Notes under the pieces: model-generated | The model's input: the letters and a program-made list of their open reading frames with translations, nothing else | Databases searched by the model: none | What the model was told of the DNA's origin: nothing | Shown here: positions 25,379 through 35,882 of the stretch, one piece after another | How the letters are laid out: every line of letters begins with the position of its first letter | Numbering within the stretch: position 1 is the first letter of the stretch | Position numbers and translations under genes: made by a program | Assembly (NCBI GenBank): GCA_026874595.1 | Contig: CM049313.1 | Location: 47,130,159 to 47,194,158, forward strand | DNA from: Sipunculus nudus | Taxonomy: Eukaryota; Annelida; Sipuncula; Golfingiida; Sipunculidae | DNA: 64,000 nucleotides | Direction of reading: 5' to 3'

Positions 25379-25439
25379 GTGTCTGTACCGTCTTTTGCAA
25401 TGGCTTGGCATACAGGAAAGTTGGGTCACCGAGTCCCAT
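25379..25439 (-). CDS. Exon-like cassette 2
   Basis: 61 bases between CTCTCAG and GTAAGC, open as MGLGDPTFLYAKPLQKTVQT plus one base. It differs from cassette 1 at several residues while keeping length and splice sites. Confidence 0.4.
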
Positions 25440-25531
25440 CTGAGAGAGAAAGACAAAACATATTAGTATATACAAAAGTAATATATTAATATATGTAACT
25501 GTTGCTATATACGTTTTTACGTGCTACCTAC

Positions 25532-25592
25532 GTGTCTGTACTGTCTCTTGCAATGGCTTGGCATACAGGGAAGTTAGGTCACTGAGACCCAA
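25532..25592 (-). CDS. Exon-like cassette 3
   Basis: 61 bases between CTCTCAG and GTAGGT, open as LGLSDLTSLYAKPLQETVQT plus one base. Confidence 0.4.
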
Positions 25593-25684
25593 CTGAGAGA
25601 GAAAGACAAAACATATATGAATATACAAAAATAATATCTCTACATAAGTAACTGTTGCTATATACGTGTCTACTTGCTGCCTAC

Positions 25685-25745
25685 GTGGGTGTGCCGCCTC
25701 TTGCAAAGGCTTGGCATACAGGGTAGTTAGGTCATTAAATTCTAC
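25685..25745 (-). CDS. Exon-like cassette 4
   Basis: 61 bases between TTTTTCAG and GTAGGC, open as VEFNDLTTLYAKPLQEAAHP plus one base. Confidence 0.38.
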
Positions 25746-25833
25746 CTGAAAAAGAGAAAGACAAAACATATGTATATACAAAAATAATTTCTCTATATAT
25801 GTTTATGACGCTACGTGTCTACCGACTGCCTAC

Positions 25834-25894
25834 GTGTCTGTACAGTCTCTTGCAATGCTTGACATACAGGGTAGTTAGGTCACTGAGTTTTTTT
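25834..25894 (-). pseudogene. Exon-like cassette 5 (degraded)
   Basis: Still 61 bases between TTTTTCAG and GTAGGC, but it starts with an A-run and carries small compensating indels that introduce a stop in the frame used by the other copies. Confidence 0.4.
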
Positions 25895-25959
25895 CTGAAA
25901 AAGAGATAGACAAAATTTATGTATATATAAAATAATATCTCTATATATATGTAGACTTG

Positions 25960-26931
25960 TTCAAACTAACGGATTTTATTCCACCAACATATCTTTTCCG
26001 ACTCCCCAATATTATACCATATTAAAACATTATTATAAGTTCGTTTTTACTTGCCATAAAATTTAAATATGTGTTTATTCCACTGTAAGTCATCACTAAT
26101 CCTTACACCCAAATATTTAGCTTCATTTACATGAGCTAGTATATTTACATCCATGGTATAGAATTTGTGAAGTTTATTCTTTTTGCAGATAGACATGATA
26201 TTACACTTTGATGCGTTAAAGCGCATACCCCAAATAATTGCCCATTTACATAAGGCATTAAGATAAGATTGAAGTGCTAGTTGTGAACGTCCTCAATGAG
26301 GATTCAGTGGTACATGAGACAGTCGTCAGCGAAGATTCGAACTTGGCATGACACATGCTCTGGTAGGTCATTTATGAATAATGAGAACAGCCATGGTTCA
26401 AGGACTGTTCGCTGGGGCACCCCGAACTCCGCTGTGGACCAAGCTTCACTGTCGATTATTACTTGCTGTGTGCGCCCCTGGAGATCTGCTACGATCCAGT
26501 TTCCAGTGGTGCCATTGAAACCATAGTGGTCAAGTTTCGTCAACAGCCTCCGGAGGGGGGCAGTGTCGAACGCCTTGGAAAAATCGAGGAATGTGATGTC
26601 CACCTGCTCTCTGCTATCATAACGCCACATTAAATCATGCATGGTTGTGATCAACTTGGATTCGCAAGAATGTTTTGACCGGATGTTGTAGATCGGTTAT
26701 GATCTTACGAGCCTCTATATATGAGTATGTAGATGCATGGTGACAGACGATATGCTCAAGAAGTTTGCAACATATACATGTCATGTAAGTGAAATTGGCC
26801 TGTAATTTTCAGGTTTACGATTAATCCCTGCCTTGGTGGCACTGTCAGCATGTAGTACACCATTTTTTGGTCTCACCCCTAGGACGGTCGTTTCTGGAAA
26901 ATTTGACATGTTTCCAGAACGGCTTGCTATT
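25960..26931 (-). pseudogene. LINE B, reverse transcriptase part (interrupted)
   Basis: The minus strand reads, in order: PENYRPISL near 26800; then at 26304-26654 DITFLDFSKAFDTAPL, a degraded GVPQ box and RIFADDCLMYH; then near 26080-26290 MRFNASKCNIMSI and AKYLGVRISDDLQW. These are successive RT motifs of an APE-type LINE in the jockey/CR1 range. Several frame breaks are present and the 3' end is missing at about 25965. The upstream part of the same element continues at 32177-32405 on the far side of LINE A. Confidence 0.8.
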
Positions 26932-26944
26932 ATTCTCTTGGAAG
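26932..26944. repeat. 13-bp target-site duplication of LINE A, left copy
   Basis: ATTCTCTTGGAAG occurs here and again exactly at 32164-32176, immediately outside both ends of LINE A. Confidence 0.88.
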
Positions 26945-27602
26945 AACAGAACAGAACAGAACTTTATTCAGGAAAAATGGCCACAGGGCCTACAGTTCCC
27001 AACATGATTGACATAATTCAAGTTCTTATTTAACAACTGAAAGAAAATTATCTGAATACAGTCAGTTAACTGAACAAACTTAATATAAACACAGAGAACT
27101 AAATAAAGCAGAATTCTTAAAGCAGAATAGACAGTGAATGCAAACAAAATGACAATTATCAAAATAAATGCTGACAATAACATATGCATACATTTTCTAT
27201 AAATAAACTGTGTGCACATGTAAGTTCTACACATGTTATCTGCCTGAAAATATTTAACATTTACCAGTATACTTATAAAAATATTGAATATAGTAGAAAA
27301 TATGTAAACAAATAAACAGACAAACAAATGAACAGAAAAATATATAAACACTTAAATAATAGCTAGAGATATCTTACCTCTGCATGTCTCCTTTATGGAA
27401 ATATAAAATATAAAACAAGTTTTATTACAGTTCAGTGAACCGTTACAGTATAAAAATTATATAATACAGTATTCATATATTCAGCAGAATTCTTGAATTT
27501 AAAGTGCAGACTTTTAAACATTAAACAAAGAAAATTTGGCTCTAGAATATATGTAATCGAAATATTATTATATGAGTATTTATTTAATTACTGACTTTAT
27601 AA

Positions 27603-27881
27603 CTAAATAGTTGCTTCCCTCTTCCTAAAGGCATGGTAAGTGTATGCTGCTAATTTACAAATCTCTATTTTATTGTCAGACTGAAGTATATGTAAAAAAT
27701 TTTCAATTGATGCATTACGACATGTTTTCTTCAAATATGTTTCTCTTAAATCATCATACATTAAACATCTTAACAAAAAGTGATATTCATCTTCTATCTC
27801 ATTTATACCATAGTTAATACAATACTGACATATTCTCTCTTCTTTATCCATATTAATGTGTCTTCCCTTATCTATTAGCAA
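27603..27881 (-). pseudogene. LINE A ORF2, C-terminal Cys/His region
   Basis: The last coding segment contains ERICQYC followed by EDEYHFLLRCLMY, the CxxC...H...C signature commonly found at the C terminus of LINE ORF2 proteins. It continues the frame of the preceding piece after a stop near 27957 and ends at the ORF2 terminus. Confidence 0.75.
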
Positions 27882-27956
27882 GTTATGATTTGAGCATCTT
27901 AATTGAGCTAATGCTTGTCTATATTTTTTATTTGGTATACAAATACGATATTTCTC

Positions 27957-28717
27957 TTAAGTAATCATTGATTTAAAACTACTATATAGTTCCAATTTAC
28001 TACTTTTCTGAACATCACTATACCAGTTTTGCACAACCATATCCCTTATTCTTAATTTTAATCCTTGTATAAATAAATTTGAGTCCCCTACATCTTGTGC
28101 CATCCATACATATCCAAATCCTGCACCAAAAAGTATATGTTTTATTTGTGTTGCCCATGTTATCTTTCCCTTTTCATCCATTTTATACAACATATTGTAA
28201 ATGTGCTTTGGGTACCTCGAATCTGAATATCTGATTAATTTAACCCAGTACTGAATACATTTGATTATTTGATTAACATATAATGGATATCTACCACATT
28301 CCCCTAATACAGCTAATATAGATGTAGATGAACTTAATTTCATGAAATATTTACAAAATTTATACTGAACTCTTTCTATAATCTCACTCCTCTCATAACC
28401 CCATAATTCAGACCCATACAACAATATTGGTTTAATTAAACAATCAAACAAATAAAATAATTGTTTCATTGTTAAGTGAATACATTTTCTATGAAATGTT
28501 TTAATAATACCAAATGGTCTCTCTGTCTGCAGTATACCTGTTGTCGCTGAGTTTTGTACCATGTTAATTTCATTGTAAAATATATACCCAGATATTTATA
28601 AAATGGCACAATTTCAATTTTTCTATTATTATAATACCATGTTTCAACTTTTTTCAGAGGTCCACCATGCCTGAACACCATTATCTTTGTCTTATCAACA
28701 TACCATATTTCAAACAA
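27957..28717 (-). pseudogene. LINE A ORF2, thumb/connection region in two frames
   Basis: Two overlapping frames (28472-28717 and 27957-28562) carry the region after the RT: VDKTKIMVFRHGG and FYKYLGIYFT in the first, then LIKPILLYGSELWG in the second. A frame break lies between about 28472 and 28562. These motifs normally form one continuous segment downstream of the YADD box. Confidence 0.78.
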
Positions 28718-29532
28718 TAATTATATAACTTATTAATTTGATCTTGTAATCTCCCTACTGTATCACTAAAATTAACTAGATCATCTGCATACATTAACGT
28801 GTTCAGATTTAGTGGATTTTCATTTATAAAGATTCCCTGACAATCTGCATCATTAATTTGTGTATGAAACTCATTTATAAAAATAGAAAACAACAATGGA
28901 CTCACCATACATCCTTGACGTGTCCCATTATTACACCTGAAATAATTAGTTAATCCATAATCTGTCAGAACACATGATTTCATGTTACTATACATAGATT
29001 GTAATACCTTTAATATTTTACCTCTTATACTAGATTTAATAAGTGTATACCATAATAAATCATGTTGTATACAATCAAACGCTGTTGTAAAATCTATGTA
29101 TATACAATAAAACCTTCCTTTCTTTTTCAGCAAGTATTTCTGTATTGCCCCCATCAGAGTAAAAGCATTGTCCACAGTCATATGTTCTTTCCTATATCCA
29201 CCTTGTGCATCTGACAAGACACATTTATCTTCCACATGCAGCTGTAGTCTATTATTTAATATCTTTGTAAAAAGTTTATTAATTGTATTTAGAAGAGAGA
29301 TTCTTCTATAGTTTTGGGGATTTGTTGTTGGGCCCTTTTTATGAATAGGGTATATTATAGCTTCACACCACTCCGATGGAAAAACACCTTTATTAAGGAT
29401 ACTATTAAATAACTGTAGGATATATTCTGACAAATATATGAATGTCTGTTTCAATATTTCAACTGTTATTCCATCTGGGCCTGGCGATTTTCCATTTTTC
29501 ATTTGATTAAGTGCTTGTTTAACTTCATCCAT
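28681..29532 (-). pseudogene. LINE A ORF2, reverse transcriptase domain
   Basis: 283 codons are open. RT motifs appear in order: MKNGKSPGPDGI, PIHKKGPTTNPQNYRRISLL, YIDFTTAFDCIQHDLL, NGTRQGCMVSPLLFSIFINE and LMYADDLVNFSD with the catalytic YADD intact. The domain converts element RNA to cDNA at the nicked target. It is separated from the endonuclease frame by a break near 29500-29530 and from the C-terminal part by one near 28690. Confidence 0.9.
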
Positions 29533-30740
29533 TTTTTTTTACTATTTAATTCATCATCTTCCCTATTACAGTGACTTTCCTGTTTCAAGAAGTCACTGAC
29601 GTATTGTTTAAACTGTATATCAACTTCAGTCTTTGAATTATTCAGTAGTGTCATAAAATGCTCATACCAGTTTCTGGGTTCAATTCCTGTAGTTCTATGT
29701 TTTCTATTAATCATTTTTATGTTCTTCCACATAGTATTCATATCTGATGCACTTAATACTTTGTTTGCCTCATCAGCTAATCTCTTCTCTTTCTTTACCT
29801 TACATATTTGTTTAAATTTTGATTTTGCATGCTTATAATTGTTAAGGTCAGTTATTACATTGGATTTTCTATATCTTTTTAGTGCTAAGTATTTATTATT
29901 TTTCATCAATTCACATTCCGCATCCCACCAATCTGGTTGTAATACTTTTCTATTATCAAAATTCTTTACTTTACACTTTGTTGAAAGTCTCTGAAGAATC
30001 ATTGTGAATATTGTACCTGCTTTTTCAGGATTTGTTACTAGCTCTTCCTTAAATGAATGTAATAATTGTACACCTACACCTTGTTGTAATTCTGAACATA
30101 TTTTATCCAAATCCATAGTAGAAATTTTATATTTTTCCCATTTCTTTAATTCAGTGAATTTTGGTAATGCCTCCTCACTCCTTTCTTCCATTGTGTCAAC
30201 AGTAAGTATACATCTTACAGAAAAGTGGTCAGAGATATCACAATTCAAAACCTTAAAACTTTGTATTAAACTAAATATCTGGCTACTAACTATTACATAG
30301 TCAACCACACTGCAACCACTGTGTGTTATACAAGTGAATTCACCTGGTATATCTGGACTCACCCTACCATTCAGTATAAATAAATCTGTTTCACAACATA
30401 ACTGCTGTAAAGTATATCCAAATTTGTTGGTTACACAATCTTTTGATATTCTTGGTACATTACATGTAATGCCCGATACAGAGGTGTCCACCCCAAGGTA
30501 TTTCAATGAATCATTTTCAATTATATCTGTTAACTTTCCAGTTCTGGCATTAAAGTCTCCCATAATGATAAAATCTAAATCACCATATTCTGTAATAGTT
30601 TCTGTTAATATGTTTTCTAGTCTAATGATCCCATCACTTTCTGTCTTGTTTTCATAACAGGGAGAACCCATCGGGGCAATATAACAACATACTATAGCCA
30701 AATCAGTCAACACACCCAACGTACCTTCCTTTATAATCAA
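29499..30740 (-). pseudogene. LINE A ORF2, endonuclease (main part) and linker
   Basis: 413 codons are open. The apurinic-type endonuclease core shows LDFIIMGDFNARTGKL, VVDYVIVSS and CDISDHFSV, i.e. the GDFN, DY and SDH catalytic motifs. The following linker has long basic helices. The N-terminal part of the domain is in another frame at 30752-31057, so a frameshift lies near 30741-30751. Confidence 0.88.
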
Positions 30741-30751
30741 AATAATAATAT

Positions 30752-31057
30752 CTATGTATTTAATAACCCTCTAATCACAACATCAGTGGTTTTGTGAACA
30801 TATACCAAAACCCCACCTCTACCCAGCTCCCCTCTTGCTTTACCATATCCTTTATAATCTGTAAAAGCATGTATATAGTCATCATCATCATTTGCCCAGG
30901 TTTCTGTAATACCTATTATATGACTCTCATGTACTAGTTTTCTTACATCACTTGTGTCTAGTTTATTTTTAAGTCCATTAGCATTCCATGATACCAGAGA
31001 AATACATCCTTTTGTATTCATAATGTGACTATTAGTAAAAACAGTATTATGGGTCAA
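30752..31057 (-). pseudogene. LINE A ORF2, endonuclease N-terminal part
   Basis: 101 codons contain LVSWNANGLKNKL, HIIGITETWAND and GRGGVLVYVH, the first three motifs of an APE-type endonuclease (catalytic Asn and Glu present). The frame ends just before the next piece begins, marking a frameshift. Confidence 0.87.
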
Positions 31058-31219
31058 ATGTGAGTCATTAGTAAAGGTGCACCTTACCTCTGGCTGTTGT
31101 GCAGGAGCTTCATTGTTAATTTGTGTAGTTGGGAGGTTAGGTATTAGAAGGTCAGAGAACAGATTAATTTGATCAGGATTTTCACATGAATTTAGTTTAC
31201 TAAGACCCCGGCCTATTTC

Positions 31220-32143
31220 CTAGAATCTCCCCCTAACTGGCTTTATGTTCTCACTGGTATTGTCCCATACATAAGTTTGGCCATCTATGACCAGCTTGTC
31301 AAAATTAAGGTATGCTGATTTACTATCTTCCCTGGCCTTTAACATATGTGGTATTAAGTTACTTCTAACTTTCCTCACTGCTTCACTATAATCGTTTACC
31401 ACTCTTATTTCTGATTCCCTTAAATGCTCCCTAGCCTTTTCCATTACAATTTCTTTCTCTTTGTACCGAGTAAACTTTACAATAACAGGCCTAGGTTTAC
31501 CCCTGCTATTTTTAACAGGTAGCCTATGTGCTCTATCTATGCCTAGTTTATCGTCTGTATCACAGTCAATTTTCAGCTTTTCTTTCACAACTTTTCTGAT
31601 TTTCTCCTCGCAGTCTTTCCAAGTTTCCTTCCCATCGCTTTCTGGAATTCCATGAAAAATCACGTTCTGCCTTCTGGATTGGTCCTCAAGCTGATTACAG
31701 TTTCTACGAAGGTCTTTGTTTTCTTGTTCCAGTTCCGTCACTCTCTCAACAACATTCTGCAGCCTAGACTCTAGGGTTTTGATATGTCCAGCAAGTTCTG
31801 ACAGTTGCTGTTGCCCATTTGACAGACCTGTTGGGTGTATACCAATAGGGTCTCCCTCACTGGCAGTGGTTGTCATTTGGGATGGGGTATGTGGCTGACT
31901 ACCCTGACTGCTACTGACCGGTGTCGAAGTAAAACTCGAGTCAGCAACAGTTGTCCCCTCTAGGGTAATGCTACCCTCTGCATTTGCAACAAGTTTAGAC
32001 TGTAATCTAGTCCTTGTGTTTGGGGGTACTTGTCTATTACCTTGCCCTTGTCCTTGTTTACTGTTCTTGGTAGGGCTGGTAGGAGGTCCGGGATTCAGCT
32101 CTACATCCCCCGCTAGCACCAAAAGTATACTTATCAGTATCAA
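31220..32143 (-). CDS. LINE A ORF1 protein with 2A-like N terminus
   Basis: 307 intact codons. The N terminus is a short hydrophobic stretch running straight into GDVELNPGP (residues 12-20), the 2A ribosome-skipping consensus. A Ser/Thr/Gln-rich linker follows. At about residues 110-150 there is a coiled coil (LAGHIKTLESRLQNVVERV, then QENKDLRRNCNQLE). An L1-ORF1-like RRM begins with RRQNVIFHGIPES near residue 158, and includes DRAHRLPVKN and RPVIVKFTRYKEKE, then a C-terminal domain. Such proteins bind element RNA as trimers. This is the only undamaged ORF of LINE A. Confidence 0.88.
   Translation of the reverse strand: MILISILLVLAGDVELNPGPPTSPTKNSKQGQGQGNRQVPPNTRTRLQSKLVANAEGSITLEGTTVADSSFTSTPVSSSQGSQPHTPSQMTTTASEGDPIGIHPTGLSNGQQQLSELAGHIKTLESRLQNVVERVTELEQENKDLRRNCNQLEDQSRRQNVIFHGIPESDGKETWKDCEEKIRKVVKEKLKIDCDTDDKLGIDRAHRLPVKNSRGKPRPVIVKFTRYKEKEIVMEKAREHLRESEIRVVNDYSEAVRKVRSNLIPHMLKAREDSKSAYLNFDKLVIDGQTYVWDNTSENIKPVRGRF
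32084..32110 (-). promoter_or_regulatory. 2A-like translational skipping motif
   Basis: Nine codons read GDVELNPGP. In known 2A sequences the ribosome skips the bond between the final Gly and Pro. Here it would release a hydrophobic peptide of about 19 residues, resembling a signal peptide, from the rest of ORF1p. 2A-like motifs in APE-type LINEs are published; function in this copy is inferred. Confidence 0.8.
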
Positions 32144-32163
32144 GCACCTGACAGTTTGCCAGA

Positions 32164-32176
32164 ATTCTCTTGGAAG
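32164..32176. repeat. 13-bp target-site duplication of LINE A, right copy
   Basis: Exact copy of 26932-26944. Confidence 0.88.
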
Positions 32177-32405
32177 GCACTACTTATAATATTGGTGATA
32201 TAACCAGATCTAGAATTGTATTGATTATTTTTGGTTGTATGTTGTATGTCATGTATTCTATCAAGATGTTTACTTTCCCTGTTTTCTTAGCCTCCTGATA
32301 TAGATGCTGTTTTTTCTTACAGAGCTTTCTAGTAGCAGTATTCGTCCAAGGGACATTTCTTTTAGATGATATGTTATTACTGATATCCGACTTAGAGCTA
32401 TTTTG
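32177..32405 (-). pseudogene. LINE B, segment upstream of the RT (interrupted)
   Basis: On the minus strand this reads NVPWTNTATRKLCKKKQHLY, then QEAKKTGKV: the 'PW...K.L.rKK.rLY.KAKKTG' linker between endonuclease and RT of jockey/CR1-type LINEs. Crossing LINE A and removing one target duplication, the frame continues into ENNSKPFWKHVKFSRND near 26880-26935, the next conserved segment. This shows that LINE A landed inside LINE B. Confidence 0.72.
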
Positions 32406-32420
32406 AGAGATGCTGCCTGC

Positions 32421-32481
32421 GTGTCTGCACCGTCTTTTGCACAGGCTTGGCATACTGGGAAGTAAGGTCACAGAGTTCTAT
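32421..32481 (-). CDS. Exon-like cassette 6 (far side of the LINEs)
   Basis: Exactly 61 bases between TCTTTCAG and a GC-type donor (GCAGGC) on the minus strand, open as IELCDLTSQYAKPVQKTVQT plus one base. It shows that the array existed before LINE B inserted. Confidence 0.4.
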
Positions 32482-32529
32482 CTGAAAGATAAACGCAAAT
32501 CATATTAGTATATACAAAAAAGAATATCT

Positions 32530-33180
32530 TAATATATATGTGAAAGTCTGATTTAAGATATTTGGCTTTTTTTCATACCATTTTATTTTATTTCTTTATT
32601 TTTCCATTTATTTATGGGGATTTTAGTATACATTATGTGCCGTTTACACCCTTCTGAACTCCAGAACTTATTTTTCGAATTCCTTTCCTGTGTAAAAATA
32701 ATAGCCATATGTCACTGGTTTACACACCTAAACAAGAAAACAATACTGATATATCTGTATCAAAAGATTAAAAGGCATTCAGGGTAGTTAGGTCACTGAG
32801 TTTTATCTGAAAGAGAAACACAGATCATAATATTATATTTAACAATAATATCTTTATATATGTGAAAAGACAAAGTTATTTGGATTTTATTTTATTTAAT
32901 ATTATTTCTACTTTTTTCATCTAAAAAATGTGAACATCTGTTAACAGGGCACAAATCGTAACGTAACGACTGGACCTAGAATCTTCATTCTTGTCATGCA
33001 AGGAGGCCCATGAAAGTGCCTGTGGAAACCTTGAATTTGGTCTCTGTTACCCATATCCTTCAAGCTATAGGACTCCGAAGTATCTCTCAGAAAAATGGAA
33101 AATTTGATATAAAAGCTGAAGTATCTGAACAACTAATGCAGAGATCAGCCTGATTCTTTACATGGATATTGACCATTAAG
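32530..33180. repeat. Cassette 7 remnant and shared repeat segment
   Basis: A truncated cassette (32772-32816) keeps the TCTCTTTCAG acceptor and about 45 of 61 bases. The segment 32697-32765 (ATGTCACTGGTTTACAC and the following 40 bases) recurs at 45545-45615. No gene was recognised in the rest. Confidence 0.5.
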
Positions 33181-33205
33181 TGTTTTTATTAGTTTCTGCA
33201 GACTG

Positions 33206-34300
33206 GTGGAGCCACCTGTATTTTTGTATCCGCCAAAACAAAGTTTTGCGGATACTATGTTTTTGACCGGGTTCCACCGCCGCTGCTGCCGCTGCGTTCG
33301 TTTCCGGAGAACTCCTCTGAGACTACTGGACCGATTTTCCCGAAATTTACACCAATTTTCACATGTGAACTGGTGCCTAACCAGTTTGCGTTGACCTCTG
33401 ACCTTTCCTCTCTGCACAGCGTCCATTTGTGCGTCTGTTTCCACACATAAACCTTTATATCTTGGGAACCGTTTGACCGATCAGAAATTTTTTTATACAA
33501 ATGTAGCCCTTGGATAGCTTTATAACATACACAAAAATGGTGGCGCATCCTGCAACCATGTTTGCACAGTGTCCATCTGTTCATCTGCCTTGGGTTAAAA
33601 TCACTCATATCTCTGCAAAGGATTGACTAATTAACCTGAAATTCGGCATGCGTATACATCCTGGATAGCTTTCTTGATTTTATGAAAGATGGCGCCACCT
33701 ACATTCTAGTTCACGCTGTAGACATCCAAGCTCATATCTGGGGAACCTTTTGACCGATGGGGCCAAAATGTTGCATGTGTATAGATCTCACATAGCTCTT
33801 AATCATATGCAAAACTGGTGGCGCCACCTGCAACCATTTTTGCACAGTGTCCTTCTGTTTGTCTACCGTTGGATAATATCACTAATATCTCGGCAGTGGT
33901 TTGACATATCTGCCTAAAATTTTGCAGTTTTATACATCCTGGACAGCTTTCTTGATTTTATGACAGGTGGCCCCACCTACATTCAAGTTCACGCTGCAGA
34001 GATCCAAGCGCAAATTTCGGGAACCATTTGACTGATTGGGCCAAAATTGTGCATGTGTTTAGATCTCACATAGGTCTTTATCATACAAAAAAACTGGAGG
34101 GGCCACCTGTAACCAATTTTTGCACAGCGTCTGTCTGTTTGTCTGCCGTGGGCTAAAATCACTCATGTCTCTGTAGTGGTTTGACTTTTCTGCCTAAAAT
34201 TTCGCATATGTATACATCTTGGACAGCTTTCTGGATTTGTGGTAGGTGGCACAACCTACATACACATTTAGGCTGCAGACATCCATGCTAATATGCAACA
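33206..34300. repeat. Tandem-repeat block (~270-bp units), pearl/Helentron-like
   Basis: Diverged units repeat the sequence 'tgcacagtgtcc-tctgttt-tctgcc', 'catcctgga-agctttcttgattttatga', 'ggcgccacctacatt' and 'gggaaccatttgac-gat' about four times. The block begins next to a hairpin (33227-33256, GTATCCGCCAAAAC paired with GTTTTGCGGATAC). Tandem cores of this type are the hallmark of bivalve pearl elements and other non-autonomous Helentron-like repeats. No coding frame is conserved between units. Confidence 0.65.
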
Positions 34301-35084
34301 CACCTCACTCTATTTCCCCTTGCCACTCAATCCATGTGTTATAAATTTTTTTTAATACTTCACAAGGTAGAGTTTTCCGGATAATCTGTTTAATTATGCT
34401 ATCATACCAATTGTTAACAGTAACTGAGTAAGTAAATTTTATTACTCATAGTCATACTACGAAAGTCAGTTGTGGTCAGAACGATCTATGAACTGATCAT
34501 CTGTTCGGCTCTGTCAGTTGTTGACAGTCAGATTTCATGATAGCAGTACTGTCACTAAGTCTGGGCATTTTAACTGCACTAAGATATTAGCTTACTACTA
34601 TATTCATATTATCACGATCTTTAGGGAGTTGAACTATGTGGATCTAAATCGGAAAATCGCATCTTGTTCAGCTATACCTACCGTAAGCTGGCATCACGGA
34701 ACGCCGTTGCGTCATGGGCGATAATACGGCAACCCGGAGAGACGCCGCCTATTCCATCACTCCAGGGCATTAACAAGTGTTAAATAATCATATGATTGTG
34801 GCATGACTGTACTGTCATGATGATATTTGATAATACCTGTGTTCATATCTTCCTTTTTTTGCCGATATATGACGTCCAATATGTTTGTTTATCATTGGCA
34901 TGAGCTAAACCGCCGAGAACTACTTTAGTAACTTGTGTATCACGGGGCAACTCTGAGTCGTCTCTAATTGGCTGACAGCCCGGAGTACATCATCGGCCTC
35001 CGCATGGATTTTCTAAATTTTATCAACTTACAGGTATATTCATTAATATTATATTTTATATTTGCAGTGTGATGATAATTATGG
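34301..35084. other. No gene recognised
   Basis: Non-coding sequence; short chance frames only. Confidence 0.4.
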
Positions 35085-35850
35085 GAGTAAACGGTTTATA
35101 GTCAATTCCATAAGACGGTCACCACGCAAGGTGCGCTGGTCACCAGGTACTATCTTCTGGGTCACCACCCGAGAGGGTATCAATAAAGGAGGCGCGGTTT
35201 ATTTGACAGTTCTCGTATTGGTACTGCCAGGTACTTTGCGGACCCGGGTTTCTTACCCCTCAGACGACAGTGTACCTTTACCTGCGTGCACCATGTAGTT
35301 ACACACGTTATCTCCATAATGTTGGGTCCATAGATTACGTAAAATAAGTGACCAACAGGCCACCGGTTGTGACCGGCGGGTCACCATGACCTGTGGTGAC
35401 CCACCTGGTCACCAGACTGGTGACAGGCGGGCCATGAAGGGGGTGACCCATTTATTAAGGAGAAAACCTTTAAGATTTCAATTGACTAAATAATACTGTT
35501 GTATCAACTTAAGAGATTTGGTTTATTTTGGGAGAAATCATCCCCTGTCAAGTAATTAATTATCATGTGACCCAAGGGCCGTCAAATGTGACCGGTGGGT
35601 CACCAGCGTGACCCAGTTTTTTGGGCCACCATGTGTGACCCAGTTGGTGACCGGACTGGTAACCAGTGGGCCACCAAGGTGTGACTCAGTTTTGTGGGTC
35701 ACCACCTTGTATCAGACCATAATAATATAAACCAGGTCAGACAGACATGCCTGGATGTAATTAACTGCTGTGTGACCCAGCTTTGTGTGTCACCACATTT
35801 TAACTTTAACTGCTGCTGTGATCCCCTTGTCCTCCCTTTATGTACAAGGT

Positions 35851-35882
<32 letters not shown>

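Larger units (their letters stand above)
25195..25945 (-). repeat. Tandem array of five exon-like cassettes (~150 bp)
   Basis: Five tandem units repeat with spacings of 149, 153, 153 and 148 bases, measured on the CTTGGCATACAG core. Read on the minus strand, each unit has a pyrimidine-rich acceptor (TCTTTCTCTCTCAG in the best copies), exactly 61 bases, then a GTAAGC or GTAGG donor. The 61-base segments translate in one frame as LGFSDFTFLYAKPLQETVQT and close variants. A sixth unit and a seventh partial one lie at 32421-32481 and 32772-32816, beyond two nested LINEs. A relative is at 46182-46233. The gene they would belong to is not recognised. Confidence 0.75.
26945..32163 (-). mobile_element. 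LINE A, near full-length APE-type non-LTR retrotransposon
   Basis: The element is about 5.2 kb on the minus strand with a perfect 13-bp target duplication. In order it has ORF1 (31220-32143), ORF2 endonuclease (29499-31057), reverse transcriptase (28681-29532), a C-terminal region (27603-28717) and a 3' UTR of about 650 bases. The 3' end has an AATAAA signal (complement of 26963-26968) followed by a short repeat of GTTCT units instead of poly-A. It lies inside LINE B. ORF2 is split by at least four frame breaks, so the copy is dead, but all main motifs remain. Gene order and tail resemble the CR1/L2 side of the LINE tree; the clade is not resolved. Confidence 0.9.

Noticed and set aside
25195-25945. 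CRISPR-like regular spacing
   Set aside because: The whole 150-bp unit is repeated with no variable spacers, and the sequence is animal nuclear DNA.
30004-30657. Plus-strand open frames over the LINE A endonuclease
   Set aside because: They are antisense shadows of a well-supported minus-strand coding region.
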